Assembly (NCBI RefSeq): GCF_000687475.1
Contig: NC_057317.1
Location: forward strand, 3,596,001-3,660,000
From: Ustilaginoidea virens
Lineage: Eukaryota > Ascomycota > Sordariomycetes > Hypocreales > Clavicipitaceae
Length of the DNA stretch: 64,000 nt
Direction of reading: 5' to 3'
This document shows, in pieces, positions 22,285 through 34,062 of the stretch. The notes under the pieces are model-generated. The model worked only from the letters and a program-made list of their open reading frames with translations, had not been told where the DNA came from and did no database searches. The stretch's first letter is position 1. Each line of letters begins with the position of its first letter. The translations under genes and the position numbers were made by a program.

Positions 22285-23949
22285 CTAGATTCCCTCCTGA
22301 AATCGAGATCCTGAAGCCCTGGGACTTTCTCGTGATGCCAAGGTGCGTGATGACTTATTCGAGGGCGTGGCGGGTGCATCGTCAACCGCAAAAGGGTCCT
22401 TGGTGATGGGATTTCTTGCAGGGCCTGATCGGATGACAGGAATGCCGCTGACAGGACGCATCGGAGACCCAAGGGCTAGTTGTGTCGCGCCCCCGAGCCT
22501 GGGTTGGAAGGCTTGTGAGGCCCCGTGATAGTCCGAGTATTCGCTGGCTGCACTCTCTCGAGAATACGAGTAACCATCCCCGCCACTGTGCAGTATCGAT
22601 GGTAGTTTTCGGCCCGAGACACGGTAAAATCCACGCTCTTCACCCGCGCCAGGTTCAGCAGCAGGCGGGGGCTTCTTTCCGGTCAGACTGGCCAGAGCAG
22701 CTGCGATTGCTCCAGACGCAGCGGCCGACCGTTCAGCCATCGTCGCTCCTGCAGTACAGCCCGATGTGCCATCACCAATGGATCGAGTGGTTGTTGAGTG
22801 CCCGTCCAGCGTGATACGGTCTCCACTCCGCCTCTTGTATCGCAGAAACAGCATCAACAAGAGCCCGAAGACTGCGACACCAGCCACGGCTCCTACCACT
22901 CCGCCAATAACCTGCTTCTGCTGCCGTGTCAAGCTTTCAACACTATGACCGCTGCTACCTGCCTCGCCTGCAGGAGTGGGGGGCCATGTTGGTAGACCTC
23001 CCGTGACAGTGATGGTGCCGTACGCTTCATCACTGCAGCTCGTGAGGGCGGATGTTGAGCGACTCGGGTCCTCGGAACTCGACGTGGATTCGATTGATGA
23101 TGTCCTCGTTTCTGATGTCGTCTCTAGACCAACGGATGAGGTTGACAGCGATGACGTGGCTTGGTATAGTAGTGATTTGTAGATGGAAGAGCTGTTGGCA
23201 GGCGGAATAAACGTTGAGTTGTGAATGTGAAAGGTAGCTAGACGGAGCTCGTTAGCAAAGGGTGCGGTGGGTACAGGAAAGGAACGGTGGACAGTCTTGT
23301 GGAACAGTTTCCGGAGCTTACTGTTTGTCGAGTTACGAATCTCACCCACAATCGGATAGGGAACGTTGGTTGGCGTAGAAGAAGCCGAGGCCGAAGCCGA
23401 GGTCGACTTGCGTTTGATCGATGCAGAGGGAGAAGACGCAGCGACACTCGTACCCGCCGCCGTAGACGAGGCAAGGATGACGCTGGAATGTGTATCGCTT
23501 GAGCTTGAGAGAGTCTTGCCACTTTTTGGATCCACAACGACAGTATTCGGAGGACCGTACAAGGTCGAGGTCTTGTAAGGCGATCCCCAAGGGTCAACGT
23601 ATTGCACGAGGGAAACGGTTTGGACAACGTGCTTAACCGGCGCATCCGAGCTCTGGCTGGCGGCATTGACAATGACATTTGCGGCAACGATTTTCTCTGC
23701 GGGGTTGACGTCACCACCGTTGATTGAACCCGGGTTTCTTTCGGCTTCAACGGGTTTATCAAGACCACGTTGGTCGGGGGCGCCATCCCGACTTTGTTGG
23801 CTCTGAACATCCAACTGAGATGATTTGCGTCGAAATCGGTGAAGGAACGAGTGCGAGTGTAAGTGCGACTGCGCGTGTGAATGCGAATGCGGCTTCTTTT
23901 GAGAATCACGGGCCTGGAGGAGTAAAGACCCGTGCTGTTGGCCAGTCAT
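22285..23949 (-). CDS. Ser/Thr-rich single-pass membrane protein, function unknown
   Basis: Intronless frame of 554 residues starting at an ATG at 23949. The N-terminus is His/Ser-rich (HSHSHAQSHLHSHS, about residues 22-35) and lacks a clear signal peptide. Residues about 150-330 are Ser/Thr-rich with several NST/NSS sequons, as expected of an O- and N-glycosylated outer domain. A single hydrophobic segment at about 349-371 (VIGGVVGAVAGVAVFGLLLMLF) is followed by RYKRR, so the last 180 residues are probably cytoplasmic. That tail has Gly/Ala/Ser-rich and Tyr/Ser segments (YSYSRESAASEYSDYHG). The architecture resembles fungal wall-sensor or mucin-like proteins, but no WSC or cysteine-rich sensor domain is present, so no function is assigned. 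Confidence 0.8.
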   Translation of the reverse strand: MTGQQHGSLLLQARDSQKKPHSHSHAQSHLHSHSFLHRFRRKSSQLDVQSQQSRDGAPDQRGLDKPVEAERNPGSINGGDVNPAEKIVAANVIVNAASQSSDAPVKHVVQTVSLVQYVDPWGSPYKTSTLYGPPNTVVVDPKSGKTLSSSSDTHSSVILASSTAAGTSVAASSPSASIKRKSTSASASASSTPTNVPYPIVGEIRNSTNSKLRKLFHKTVHRSFPVPTAPFANELRLATFHIHNSTFIPPANSSSIYKSLLYQATSSLSTSSVGLETTSETRTSSIESTSSSEDPSRSTSALTSCSDEAYGTITVTGGLPTWPPTPAGEAGSSGHSVESLTRQQKQVIGGVVGAVAGVAVFGLLLMLFLRYKRRSGDRITLDGHSTTTRSIGDGTSGCTAGATMAERSAAASGAIAAALASLTGKKPPPAAEPGAGEERGFYRVSGRKLPSILHSGGDGYSYSRESAASEYSDYHGASQAFQPRLGGATQLALGSPMRPVSGIPVIRSGPARNPITKDPFAVDDAPATPSNKSSRTLASRESPRASGSRFQEGI

Positions 23950-25493
23950 GACAATGGAGTTTGGATGTGGGCGGGCAGTGTATGCAGCCCACGACGGTTA
24001 CTCCCAGATGCAGTTGCCTCTTGGCTGACGAGTGGTCAATGGGTGGCCTGTATAATTGAACCAGGCGTTCTTCATTCAAGACTGCGCAATGCCGTCATCC
24101 TGGCGGTGAATAGACAGTGAAGAGATTTCCAAAAAATCTGGCTCGGGGATGACGACTCGAGGGGTTCCTTGACCTGCCGCAGAGGCAGTTAGCTGTTCAG
24201 TGCCAGGAAAGCGGTATGGTTGGTGGATTGCTGCTTGTTACGTGGCCGGATATGGTCGCCAAGAAAGAGAGTGGACTCGGGAGTGAGCGAAGCGTCCGAT
24301 CGATCAATCAGGCGCAAACGAATTGAATGAATGAATGAATGAACGAATGAATGAATGAGTGAGTGAGTGAGGGAGTGAGGGAGTGAAGGGAGTGAAGGGA
24401 CGAAAGAGCGAACGAATGAATGCGTAAAGGAATGAATGAGGTGATGATGCTTTCTGCCACGGCTAACTCGATCCGCATGAATTAGCGACGCCCGAAACCT
24501 GACAAGACAAAGGCGGGCATCGCGAGGCGACGGGGTTTTTCAGCAGCCTGGAGAGGAAAGGCAAGAAGGGGAAGAGGGACAAAGGACGGGGAATTCAAAA
24601 GGGGCCGGAGCTTGTGCGGCGAATGCCTGGGGAACCGCGAATCCCTGGCATGGTTCCTTCCTTTCAAGTGCATGGCTAATTTCGCTTCGACGTGGTGCGG
24701 TGTTGGGTGGGCCCTGGTGGTCAGGTGTGAGTGGTCAGTACACGGAGTACCCTAGGTACCTGCCTCTGTACGGAGTACCTAGGAGAAACGCTTGACAGCC
24801 CGCTAAACCTGATGCTGAAAAGCGGCACGGGCTGCGACGGGTACCATTGCCAACTCGGTAGGACCAATGGTAAGCCGGACCGGGCACCCCTTCATTAACG
24901 GTCAGGTATGCGCGAGACTCGACCCTTTGAAACTTTGAAGCCTCTGCACGTACGGACTAGTACTCCGTAAAAACCAGCCAGACAACTATTTTTAGCTTGG
25001 CATTTTCCGACGTCTTGTGCCTGAAGTTATGGATCTCCAGCACCCAATAAGCGGGCTAGATGCGGGTCAGTCAGTGCGCGGAACCCGCTAGCCGCAATTG
25101 CACAAAAAAAGAAAAAAGCGAGCACTAATTCACAGCACAATAAGTCATTCGGTTAATTGTTGGCCCGTGTGCCGAAAACCAACGAGGACGGGGCGCCTGA
25201 CAACGGCAGATGACGTCAGCTAGGATTGGCACGCGATAGCAAGTAGAGGCTTGAATCGCGTCAACCGACCCCCTCGAAAAGACCAAATACCAACGTCAGG
25301 CTGGTCCTTCGAGTTCGCCACGCTCATATTGTGATACCGAGCCCTCCATCCCCGCACATAAGCCTGTTCCTAGCTGGCCGAAGCCCACAGACCCGCCAAC
25401 TGATTGGGCCTCTCCGACGACGCATATCCCTTCAACGTCTGGCCGCGTCGCCAATGCTTCAGATATCCGAGTTTGACGTTAGAGTCGGGCAAC
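23950..25493. other. intergenic region between divergent genes
   Basis: Shared upstream region of the membrane-protein gene (-) and the ENT transporter (+). No gene recognised. It contains a (GAAT/GAGT) tandem repeat (24321-24440) and two TACTCCGTA-family motifs (24769, 24961) with a CCTAGGTACC palindrome near 24751. Confidence 0.6.
24321..24440 (+). repeat. tetranucleotide repeat (GAAT)n/(GAGT)n
   Basis: About 120 bp of GAAT units grading into GAGT and GGGAGTGA units, then back to GAATGA. Simple tandem repeat in a non-coding divergent promoter region. Confidence 0.85.
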
Positions 25494-26966
25494 ATGCATC
25501 CAGAAAGGCGAGCCGTCCTTGGTGACAGACCAGCCACTGCGGCCGAGTATCAGCCTCTCACATGCGAGCAAGACGATCAAGACTCCGCCCTTGACGGCGC
25601 CGCCGGGCTGCTGCATCACGAGCATGAGATACCCTTCTCGTGGCTCGAATATAGCATCTTTGCTTTCCTTGGCGTGGCAATGCTATGGGCGTGGTAAGAA
25701 ACCCACCCCCCCCCCCCCCCCCTTCCCGGCCACCACCAACTGCTCTCCTCTCAAGCTAATGCGGCATCGTCCCCAAGGAACATGTTCCTCGCCGCAGCGC
25801 CGTACTTTTCCTCTCGCTTCGCCAGCGACGCCTGGATCCGGGCCAACTTTCAGTCCGGCATCCTAACCGTCTCGACCGTAACCAACCTCGGCGCGCTCCT
25901 CGTGCTCAGCAACATCCAGGACTCGGCATCTTATCCCTTCCGGATCAATCTAGCGCTCCTCTTGAACACTGTCATGTTCTCGTTGCTCACCGCCTCGACG
26001 GCCGTGTTTGTCGACGCCAGCCCCGCCGCTTATTTCGCTTTTCTTCTCCTCATGGTGGCCTTTTCCTCGTGGGCCACCGGGCTTATCCAAAATGGCGCTT
26101 TTGCATTCGCAGCTAGTTACGGACGACCAGAGTACATGCAGGCTCTCATGGCGGGTCAAGCTCTGGCTGGCGTGCTGCCTGCCGTTGCCCAGGTCGCCGC
26201 CGTCTTGCTATTCCCGTCCCCGAACGCGTCCGCCGGCGAGGACAGCGACGGGGGTCTCAGACAAGGGCAGTCCTCGGCATTCTTCTATTTCCTCGCCGCA
26301 GTGGCCATTTCCGTCCTTGCCATGATGGTTTTTGTTCCCCTCGTCAGACGGCGCAACCGTCGTCTTGAGAACAGAATGACTGAACGCCTGGCCGAGTCCA
26401 CGAGCAGCATAGAGGAGGCGGAGCGGGCCCCTCGAAAAGCCACGTCTCTGTGGCTCCTGTTCCGCAAACTGCGCTGGCTCGCCGTCGGCATAGCGACCAC
26501 TTTCGCCGTCACCATGTTCTTCCCCGTGTTCACGGCCAAGATCCACTCCGTTCGTGAAGACGCGGGGGCCATTTTCCGCCCTGCGGCTTTTATTCCCCTT
26601 GGCTTTCTGTTTTGGAACTTGGGTGACCTGGGCGGCAGAGTAGCTACGATGCTTCCCTTCTCGCTGGGACACAGACCCTTTGCCCTGTTCCTCCTCGCTC
26701 TGGCTCGAGTTGCTCAGCTGCCCTTGTACTTGCTGTGCAACATAAACGGTCGAGGAGCTCTCGTGTCTAGCGACTTCTTCTATCTGTTTGTGGTTCAGGT
26801 TTCTTTTGGCCTGACCAATGGATGGCTTGGCTCAAGTTTCATGATGGCCTCGGGGGAGTGGGTAGAAGAGGGCGAGAGAGAGGCCACAGGTGGGTTCATG
26901 GGGTTTTGCCTCGTGGTAGGCCTTACGATTGGCAGTCTGCTCAGTTTCACGGCGTCCGGGACATGA
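25494..26966 (+). CDS. equilibrative nucleoside transporter (ENT/SLC29 family)
   Basis: Exons 25494-25693 and 25778-26966 joined across an 84-bp intron (TG|G gives Trp; acceptor CCCCAAG); 462 residues. The start is the first ATG in frame. The first membrane segment reads IPFSWLEYSIFAFLGVAMLW and continues across the junction as AWNMFLAAAPYF, the signature start of fungal ENT proteins. About ten further hydrophobic segments follow, with a large hydrophilic loop in the middle (about residues 235-285, RRRNRRLENRMTERLAES) as in the family between TM6 and TM7. The last segments (FGLTNGWLGSSFMMASGEWV) match the family C-terminus. ENT proteins move nucleosides and nucleobases down gradients or with protons; the yeast member Fun26 is vacuolar. 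The membrane used here cannot be told. The intron contains a 15-nt C run. Confidence 0.9.
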
Positions 26967-27507
26967 AAACCATGTTCGCATTAGGGTGTTTGGGGATACT
27001 TGTCCGGGCATTTTGATTAGCCCAGGCAGCCTTCGTCCACGAGACGACATTCCATCCATTGAACGGACAAAAGCAATGGCCGTCAGAGAAAACTTGCAAA
27101 ACACGCGTTTCTGATGCCTATGCATAGAGCATGTTGCGAAAGTGTCACGGTATTTCGGCTCAGATGACGTTTCACGGCAAGGCTGTTTGGCTTTTCCCCG
27201 CTGTGCAGCTATGGTGTACTGCTAAAGTGTGGTTATCCGAATTCCATCATGATGCACTTGCTGCCGTCCTGTTTTTCCGGCAGCAAGCGAAAGACAAGCG
27301 CGTGCCGATACCCAACGCCTCAATCAAAGTGGACAGCTAGCCATCTAGGCGACAGCCCGATTCCTGTACGTTTGCAGGCTTAAGCAGTACGTGCCGCAAA
27401 GAATGAATCCACCGTGTAATGCCGCAGACTGTAAGATCCCACATTGATCCGGAAGAGTGAAAGAAAAAGTCAAAGAAAGGAAAAGGAAGAAAGAGAGAGA
27501 AAGGAAG

Positions 27508-27547
<40 letters not shown>

Positions 27548-27621
27548 ACCGGAGAAGACAGGGCAGGAATTGCATGGAGTATCCCACACGTGCCTATTTG
27601 GTACACAAAGGGCATTCCTTG
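26967..27621. other. intergenic region between converging ENT and IPK1 genes
   Basis: No gene recognised. It holds a run of 35 A (27511-27545) preceded by a purine-rich stretch from about 27455. Confidence 0.7.
27511..27545 (+). repeat. poly-A tract (35 nt)
   Basis: Uninterrupted run of 35 A downstream of the IPK1 stop codon, preceded by about 50 bp of A/G. No retroposed body is recognisable beside it. Confidence 0.85.
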
Positions 27622-29319
27622 TCACGCCTCGTACTTGATCTGGCTGGGCGCCTGGAGTTTGTATGGCTCCAAGAGTTGTTTCAACGGACTGACATGCGTC
27701 GAGTAGGTGTACGTCTTGGTTCCCTTTGGAGCCTGCAGCTGCAGCTCATTCGAGCAGCCACCGTGACTAGGTGCACACCTGCGGTCCACGATCTCAATGA
27801 CTTCGGGCTGTTTCGTTGATGCTGCAGGCCCGTGTTCGAGGAGACACAGGGTCGGCGGTCGGTAGAAGGAACTGTCGCAAAATATCCGTTCCGCCGTGTA
27901 AAACCCGCTCTTGACGAGCTCCTCCTCCACGCTCCTCCACCTCTCGAACTTGACCTGGGGATCCTTCCAGTCAAAGTCGCTGAGACGAATGCGGACCGAT
28001 TGAGAATTCTTGTCTATTTGAGCAAAGCAAGTACAGTCTCGCAGCGTCATGGCAAGGGCAAAGAACGGATCCGACGGCATTGCGTGCAGCGGCCCAAGCG
28101 TGTCATGTGCATCTTGCTGTGCTTTCAACTCATGGATGGCGGGGTGGTTAATGACGCGTCTCAGCGCTTCTAGGTAGAACTCGTGGTTTCCCTTGTCGGC
28201 AAGATGGGGAGCTATTCGGAAAGGGCAGGAAACCTGCCACGGGCAGTCGGGGCTCATGAGCGCCAGAGGGCAAGGCTTCGTCTCTGGACTGGCCTTGTTT
28301 TTGGACAGGTCTTTGACGAGGTTTCTGAGCTCCATGGCGCATTGCCTACACCTGACGGCATCCTTTGGCGCGCTCGGGGACTGCGACAGCCACTTAGGCT
28401 TGAACTCGACGAGGACACAAGTGTCTGAATCTGATGGGCTGCGTCAGTTTGAACCACGGTTGTTGCGGATGGAATGGACCAGCTTGGAAAGGAGGAGGCC
28501 AGAGGGTACCTTGCGGCCGCATGTCCTCGACCAGAAACCCCCATTCTGTCTCGCCGACAAAGGTGCCTTTGAACTTGTCTTTGCGGGAGGGGTTGATGTC
28601 GCGCAACAGGCTGTTGAGTTCCCGGACAATGCCCGACTTGTGAAGCACCACAAGTTCTTGATGCACGACGTGGTCGCCCAGTATCGGCTTGATGGCGGTC
28701 TGGAGGAACTTTTGCTGCAGCAGGTAGTTGTAGGTTGGCGGAGCACCGAGTGACGGAACCTTGGCAACTCTCAGAAGAAGACCTGGGTGCCGAGGGTGTC
28801 AAGATTTTCAAGCATCGGCGGCCACCATGGATGATGGGGTTGGGACTGGCAGGAAAACGTACCTTTGAAGTCCCAGCCGGCGCGGTCACGCTGCGGAACC
28901 TTGATTTCAAAGACGGCATTAGCTGAGCCCTCTCCGACCAGCTTGACGGGCTTGGTTCCGGCGGGAAGGCGCTTGGTGCCGTGGTGATCCTGGCTCTGGC
29001 AGTTGACGAGGCAGGACTCGCTGCTGCCGATGACCTTGAGGATGGCCATGTCTTGGGGCGTTATGCAGATGCTGTCATGTTGGTGGTGGTGGTGGTGGTT
29101 GCGGTGGTTGCGATGGTTGTGGTGGTGCTGGTGGTGCTGGAGGAAGAAGTCATGTCCACCTACGGGCCCGGCAGCAGAGCACGGCGGATGCGAGGCCGAA
29201 GACTGGGAGCAGACTGACGAGGTGTCGTCGAAGCAAGGCTCAGGAGAGTCTCCTGGATCGGAAGCAGAGTCCTGTTGTTGGTCGCTGGGCTGGGGTGGCA
29301 CAAGACGCAGGGCCATCAT
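27622..29319 (-). CDS. IPK1: inositol-pentakisphosphate 2-kinase (Ipk1)
   Basis: Three exons on the minus strand: 29319-28863, 28782-28510 and 28430-27622, joined across 80- and 79-bp introns in phase 1; 512 residues. The kinase converts InsP5 to InsP6 with ATP. Visible family features: a glycine-rich loop KLVGEGSANAVFEI (about 126-139), ELVVLHKSG and WGFLVEDMRP in exon 2, the signature EFKPKW (about 252-257) just after junction 2, followed by a Cys-rich RCRQCAMELRN, and the late RLSDFDWKD (about 392-400). The N-terminal 120 residues hold a His/Asn/Gln-rich stretch (about 61-81) absent from compact family members. The start is the first ATG in frame (MMALRLVPP). At junction 2 two in-frame acceptors lie 6 bp apart (after CCCATCAG or after ATTCAG), so two residues are uncertain. 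InsP6 acts in mRNA export and chromatin regulation (family knowledge). Confidence 0.9.
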
Positions 29320-31200
29320 TGGAGGCACGGAGCCCTGCAGGTTGGATGCAAGGCACTGCAACGAGGGCGACGAGGACCGCCGGTGCCAGCACGCTTGCAG
29401 GAGGCGGGCGGTGGGCGGCGGGGCGCCTAGGCGTCAAGGCGTCAAGGCGTCAACTGTCTGGTGGAGGCTGTGGGGGGGGGGGGGGGGTGGACTGGTTCAT
29501 GGTCCTCTGGGACGCCCGCTCCAGCTCCAGCTCCAGCTCCAGGGATGCATGCGAAGAGGGCTGGGACCAGACTGGATAAAGCTCAAGCTATTTATGGTCC
29601 GGATGCTCGCCGCGTCGACACGACATCTGGAACGGACCTCTGGCGAGCCGGCATACGCATACGGGAATGAGGACTGACGAGAGAAAACCTCAACATGGGC
29701 ACCGGTGGTGGAGAAGGTCCCCGAGCGAAATTTGCCCAGGGGATGGATGGATGGATGGATGTCTACTCCGTAGGCTTTTTCTTTGTTGCTTCTGCCGTGA
29801 AGTTGTCAACTGGTGCTTGTCTGGGCCACCTTGACGCCACGACCCAAAAAAAAAATAAAAATACAAATAAAAAAAAAGGTAAATAAGCAAATAAAATAAA
29901 TAAAGTAAATAAAAAGCAAGGGGGGAAGGAAGGAAGGAAAGGGAGGATAAGAAAAGAGCGTATCCGACGCGACCCGCGTCCTCTCAATTCAGACATGCCC
30001 GCTGCGCTTCCGCTTCCGCGTGCCGAACCTGGTCGGGACATCAACGCAAGTCGGTCGACATACTCCGTACAGACATGGCAAGCTGTCCTACGGTCCACCG
30101 CTGCTTGCTCACCAGACACCAAAGATTGACGTAATCTTCCCAGGCACTCGGGACCCCAGAGACCCCAGGCTTGGGAGGTCGGGTCCAATGGATGCACTGC
30201 AAGTGACTGTTCAATCACTGCACTGCCTCCAGCACTAGCACTGCTTGCAGCCCTGTGCGCACGGCCTCACGGCCTGGCCTGGCCTGGCCTAGACGGGAAT
30301 CTTCAAGCCCTCACAAACACAGCCATGATGGCTATAAATATGAACCGAGCGAGCATGATTGATTGCAATTCGCATCGTGGCGTAGTTCTAGTTCCCCATG
30401 GGACTCTGACTGGCGTCTTTTCCCCCGTGCCATTTCCAACCAACCAAGAGCTCCGTATCCGCACATTTTCTCGATGAGAACAACCCAATTGGAAGCTTGC
30501 ACGCGATGGATCCACCAATGTACGGGGGTGGGCGCGGTGGGGGCGCACCTGCAAAACCACATGCACCTGCAAACATTGAAACCACCTGCAAAACCCCATG
30601 GCCCCCCCAGCCAGCCTGCAGCACTTGCCTGGCTTGAGCAAGCCTCCCGTCAGTCCACTGTTCAACAACCACCAGAGACGATGATTCCAGGCCCCCCCCC
30701 CCTCCCTTGTCACCGACTCCCCCCAAAGTTGTCAACCTCATTTTTCTTCCCGATTACTCCATCTGGCATGTCGTAACCCGGCAACTCCGCTCTCCGCGTG
30801 AAAAAGGGACCGAACGAAGCCTTTCCCTTTCGCCTTCGGCGATCCTGGTGCCAGCCAGAATCTGCCCCAAGGGCGGCTGCGAGCAGAAGCGGACGGGCCT
30901 TTGTTTGCCCGTGGCAATCAATCCCTCAAGCTCTTTCTTCGTCTTTCCCCGGCGCCTCGCCTCGTCTGGGTTCAAACCAAGACGAGTGAGTGCTCCACAG
31001 ACAGGAAATCTGCCGATTTCGATGCTGCATGCAGCTTCGATGCCACCTGCTGTGATGGAGCAAAACCGGGTCCCTAGAGTTACGTCACGGTTTTTCCCTC
31101 TCATGCATGCATGCATGCATCCAAAAAAAAAAAAAAAAAAAAGAAAGAAAGAAAAACGCTGACGCGGAGTGGTTTCATCCAGAACTTTCTCCAATTGCAT

Positions 31201-31621
31201 CCCTTTGACTGTGTTAAGGTGCAGCTTTTGTAACGGACCAGGGTTTAAGCCAATAGAAAACCGTAGTTTAAAGGGTACCTTAGCAGACTAGTAAATAGTA
31301 TAAGGGCATAAGTACCGGCAATTTCCAGACTTACAAAGAGCTACATCGCACTTATCGCACCTGTAGGCCCGGCACATAGCGCTGTGAGGCTATTCCCACT
31401 ATAGTAAGCTGTCAATTTAGCAGCGATAAAGGCAGATAGAAAAGGCGTTATCACTAACACAGATGTTACTTATTGGCTCTATTAGAAATGCAAGAATTCC
31501 TAGTATAAGGATTTCAGTGATAAAGGTTTGGTGACTAGGCCAGTTGCCAAGAGGGTACCTAGTAGGTATTTAGCAAAGAGTGGGTCCGATACAAAAGCTG
31601 CACCTTAACACAGCCAAAGGG
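31201..31621. mobile_element. MITE-like element with about 40-bp terminal inverted repeats
   Basis: The left end (31201-31240, beginning CCCTTTGACTGTGTTAAGG) and the reverse complement of the right end (31582-31621) agree at about 37 of 40 positions. The inner 340 bp is A/T-rich, has no coding frame, and therefore looks like a non-autonomous DNA element. A dinucleotide AT flanks both ends (31199-31200 and 31622-31623), compatible with a 2-bp target duplication, although AT is also palindromic and cannot be told from one more TIR base pair. Superfamily not assignable without an autonomous partner. Confidence 0.8.
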
Positions 31622-32993
31622 ATACGATGCAATGCACTGTGCAAGCGAGCCTTATAATTACAATGCTCCCACGGGTGTTGCTTGTTCTCAAGCTCCTCGC
31701 CCTCAGTCAAGCTTGCCTTTGCCATGGCTTCGTTGTCAGGTGGAGCGACCCAACCAACAGCAAATGGTCTGGCAAGAATTGCGGAATGGCAAATTGGCAG
31801 ATGGCGGATGGCAGATGGCAGATGGCGCAAATCGCGCAAATCGCGTACGTGGATCCGACTGGCATTACATAGAAAAGGACGTCTTTGGCCATCTGGCCAG
31901 CTAATTCTGCGTATAAGACTTGGCTCTGTGATACAGGTGGGCGAATCACGGTGGCATAATGGATTTGCCAATGGCTACAATACATGTACCCTACCTACCT
32001 ACCTAGGTATGTACAAGTCAAAACATGGCGGTTGTCATCGTGGCCATTCCTCTGCCGTTTCCAGTTTTCCGTCAACTACTAACTCCCAAGTTCCCGACGC
32101 CTTCAGCTTCTCTCATCTGCATGACTGCAACCCCCTTTTCCGACTGGCATGCAGACGCGTGGGAAGGTGTCCACGCACGTTGCTACAGGTAACAAACAAC
32201 ACGCACTTTGGTTGTATCTGGTGGGAGCGAGCTCATGGAGAGATCCGACGAGCAGCTGAAAGGATGGGGGGGGGGGGCGCCTTGGTGGTGTTTACACACA
32301 CATGAAACTTGATTGTAATGCCAGGGTTCTTGTTGTTGTTGATGTTGTTGATGTTGTTTGTTTTTTTCTCTCTTCCTCCCCATCGGCACATTTCAACCGC
32401 CTTGCTCGATCGCCCCCAAGTCGTAGGGTCTGCAACCCCATCGATGGAGCCTACGCGTGTATGGATATCCCAAGCATCAAACGTCAAACATTTAAAGACC
32501 GCTCGTTTCGTGCAATGCGCACCAAGTACACCGTACACGGCCACCCCAGCCCCAACGGCCAGGCCAAACAGGGCTCTCCCAAATGAGCCGCCAATCTTTC
32601 TGCCAATGCTGACAGGCCTGCAAGATAAGCTCACATCACTTGACCGTGCCGATTGTGACGTATTTTACCGGTAAGATATCCATTTGGTTCGCCAACCGGA
32701 AGCCTGGGCGATCGCGTCTTGCGTGCGTTGAGGAAAGCTCCAGTCTGTTGCTTGTGCAGGTGGGAAGAGGAAAAAGAAACAGTGGCCGGCCCATGACGAA
32801 ACCCGCTGCCCCCAGCCCCTTCCGCCCCTTTACCCGCCCCCTTTTGGCTTTTGGGCTGGCAGCCAGCCATATCAGACCAACTGCTGGCTCCACGACATCG
32901 TGCATCATGCCATGCGTGCGAGCGTCGCCGACTACGCGCGGAGCACCACCATCATATGACTGGGGCCGAGGCAGGGCCCAAGGGCGTTGCTTC

Positions 32994-33030
32994 GTCTGTC
33001 TGTCTGTCTGTCCGTCTGTCTGTCTGCGCT
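32994..33030 (+). repeat. (TCTG)n microsatellite
   Basis: About nine TCTG/TCCG units in a row in the gene-free region upstream of MDM34. Confidence 0.85.
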
Positions 33031-34062
33031 GTGGATGGAGGGCTGCTGATTCGCTGCTATCCATCAGCCAAGGAATACGGAGTATGCCGTACTCGGGTCA
33101 GATTGGCGATAACTGTGGGGTGCGAGCATGGTCCACAAACACACGTCCCAGCCGTGCCAGGGCGAGAAACGGGAAACGAGAAACGAGAACGAGAAACTCG
33201 AGTGTGTTTTTGTTGTTGCATGTGATTGTTTTGTTTCCTGGAGTCATGTTTATGTGGCACGCCGCACCGCACGTGTGGCAACCAGGTGATTGCTCGTGTG
33301 TACGGATTACGGAGTAGTGCCTTTTGGTTACCTGGTAACGCAGAAGCACCTCCCAAGGTCAAGAATACATAGTACTGGGTACGCTAGAGTCCGTTCCATT
33401 ATATACTTCCAAGTCCGTACTCCGTACTGCGTACTCCGTACTCCCAGCCGTCCACCCCACCAGACCGCACTGGCCCTGGCTGGCCCCTCCAAAGCCAAGG
33501 GAGGGTAATTGCGGTAGGTTCTTACTTAGGTACCTACCTTATGTAGGTATGTATGTACCTATTAGCGGGCGGGCTGGCGTCTGCACAGAGAGAATTTTCT
33601 CCTCTCCCGCAGAGCCGACCAACCCAGGCAGCTGACAGGCTACTCCGTACAGTACAGCTGACCCAGCGGCGCTAACAGCGGCTCTGCTGGGCCGCCGAGA
33701 CACCAGACCAGACCACATTGACCCCTTGACTGAGTTACAGTAACCACCATCACCTCAGCGCTGCTTTCTCCTCAATCCTCCATCCTCGTCATCGCCCTCG
33801 ACTTCTTTCCCCCTTGACGTGTGTCTCTTCTTTTCCCGCCCTGCCGCCCCTGCCGCCCCCCAGACCATCCCCTTTCAAGACGCACCTTTCTCCATCGCTG
33901 TTTTTTTTTTCTTTTTTCGTCAGGATCAACGGCCGTCGATCGACGAGCGATACAGAAGTCAACCGCCCCTAACCGTCACCCATCATCACCCGCCACCCGT
34001 TTTGCTGGGCTCGGCGCCTCTGACTCGCCTTATGGTTGCGAGACCCTGACAGCCATTTCAAC

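Larger units (their letters stand above)
29320..34062. other. long gene-free region with a MITE-like element
   Basis: No gene recognised over 4.7 kb between the IPK1 start and MDM34. It contains a 421-bp terminal-inverted-repeat element (31201-31621), GGATGGATGGAT units (about 29741-29760), poly-A/AAAT stretches (29845-29930), a TCTG microsatellite (about 32994-33030) and the densest set of TACTCCGTA-family motifs in the window (29764, 30061, 33076, 33308, 33418, 33432, 33641). Frames such as 31682-32305 (+) and 32634-32233 (-) were examined and not accepted. The C/T-rich part at 33770-33910 is presumably MDM34 leader. Confidence 0.6.

Noticed and set aside
31682..32305. 207-codon plus-strand frame beside the MITE-like element
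   Set aside because: Contains simple GCAGATGGCG repeats and a G run, no recognisable domain, and starts within another overlapping open frame.
32233..32634. Minus-strand frame with a hydrophobic GRALFGLAVGAGVAVYGVL segment
   Set aside because: No ATG at the start of the frame and the C-terminal half is low-complexity Asn/Lys; a single hydrophobic stretch is not enough to support a gene.
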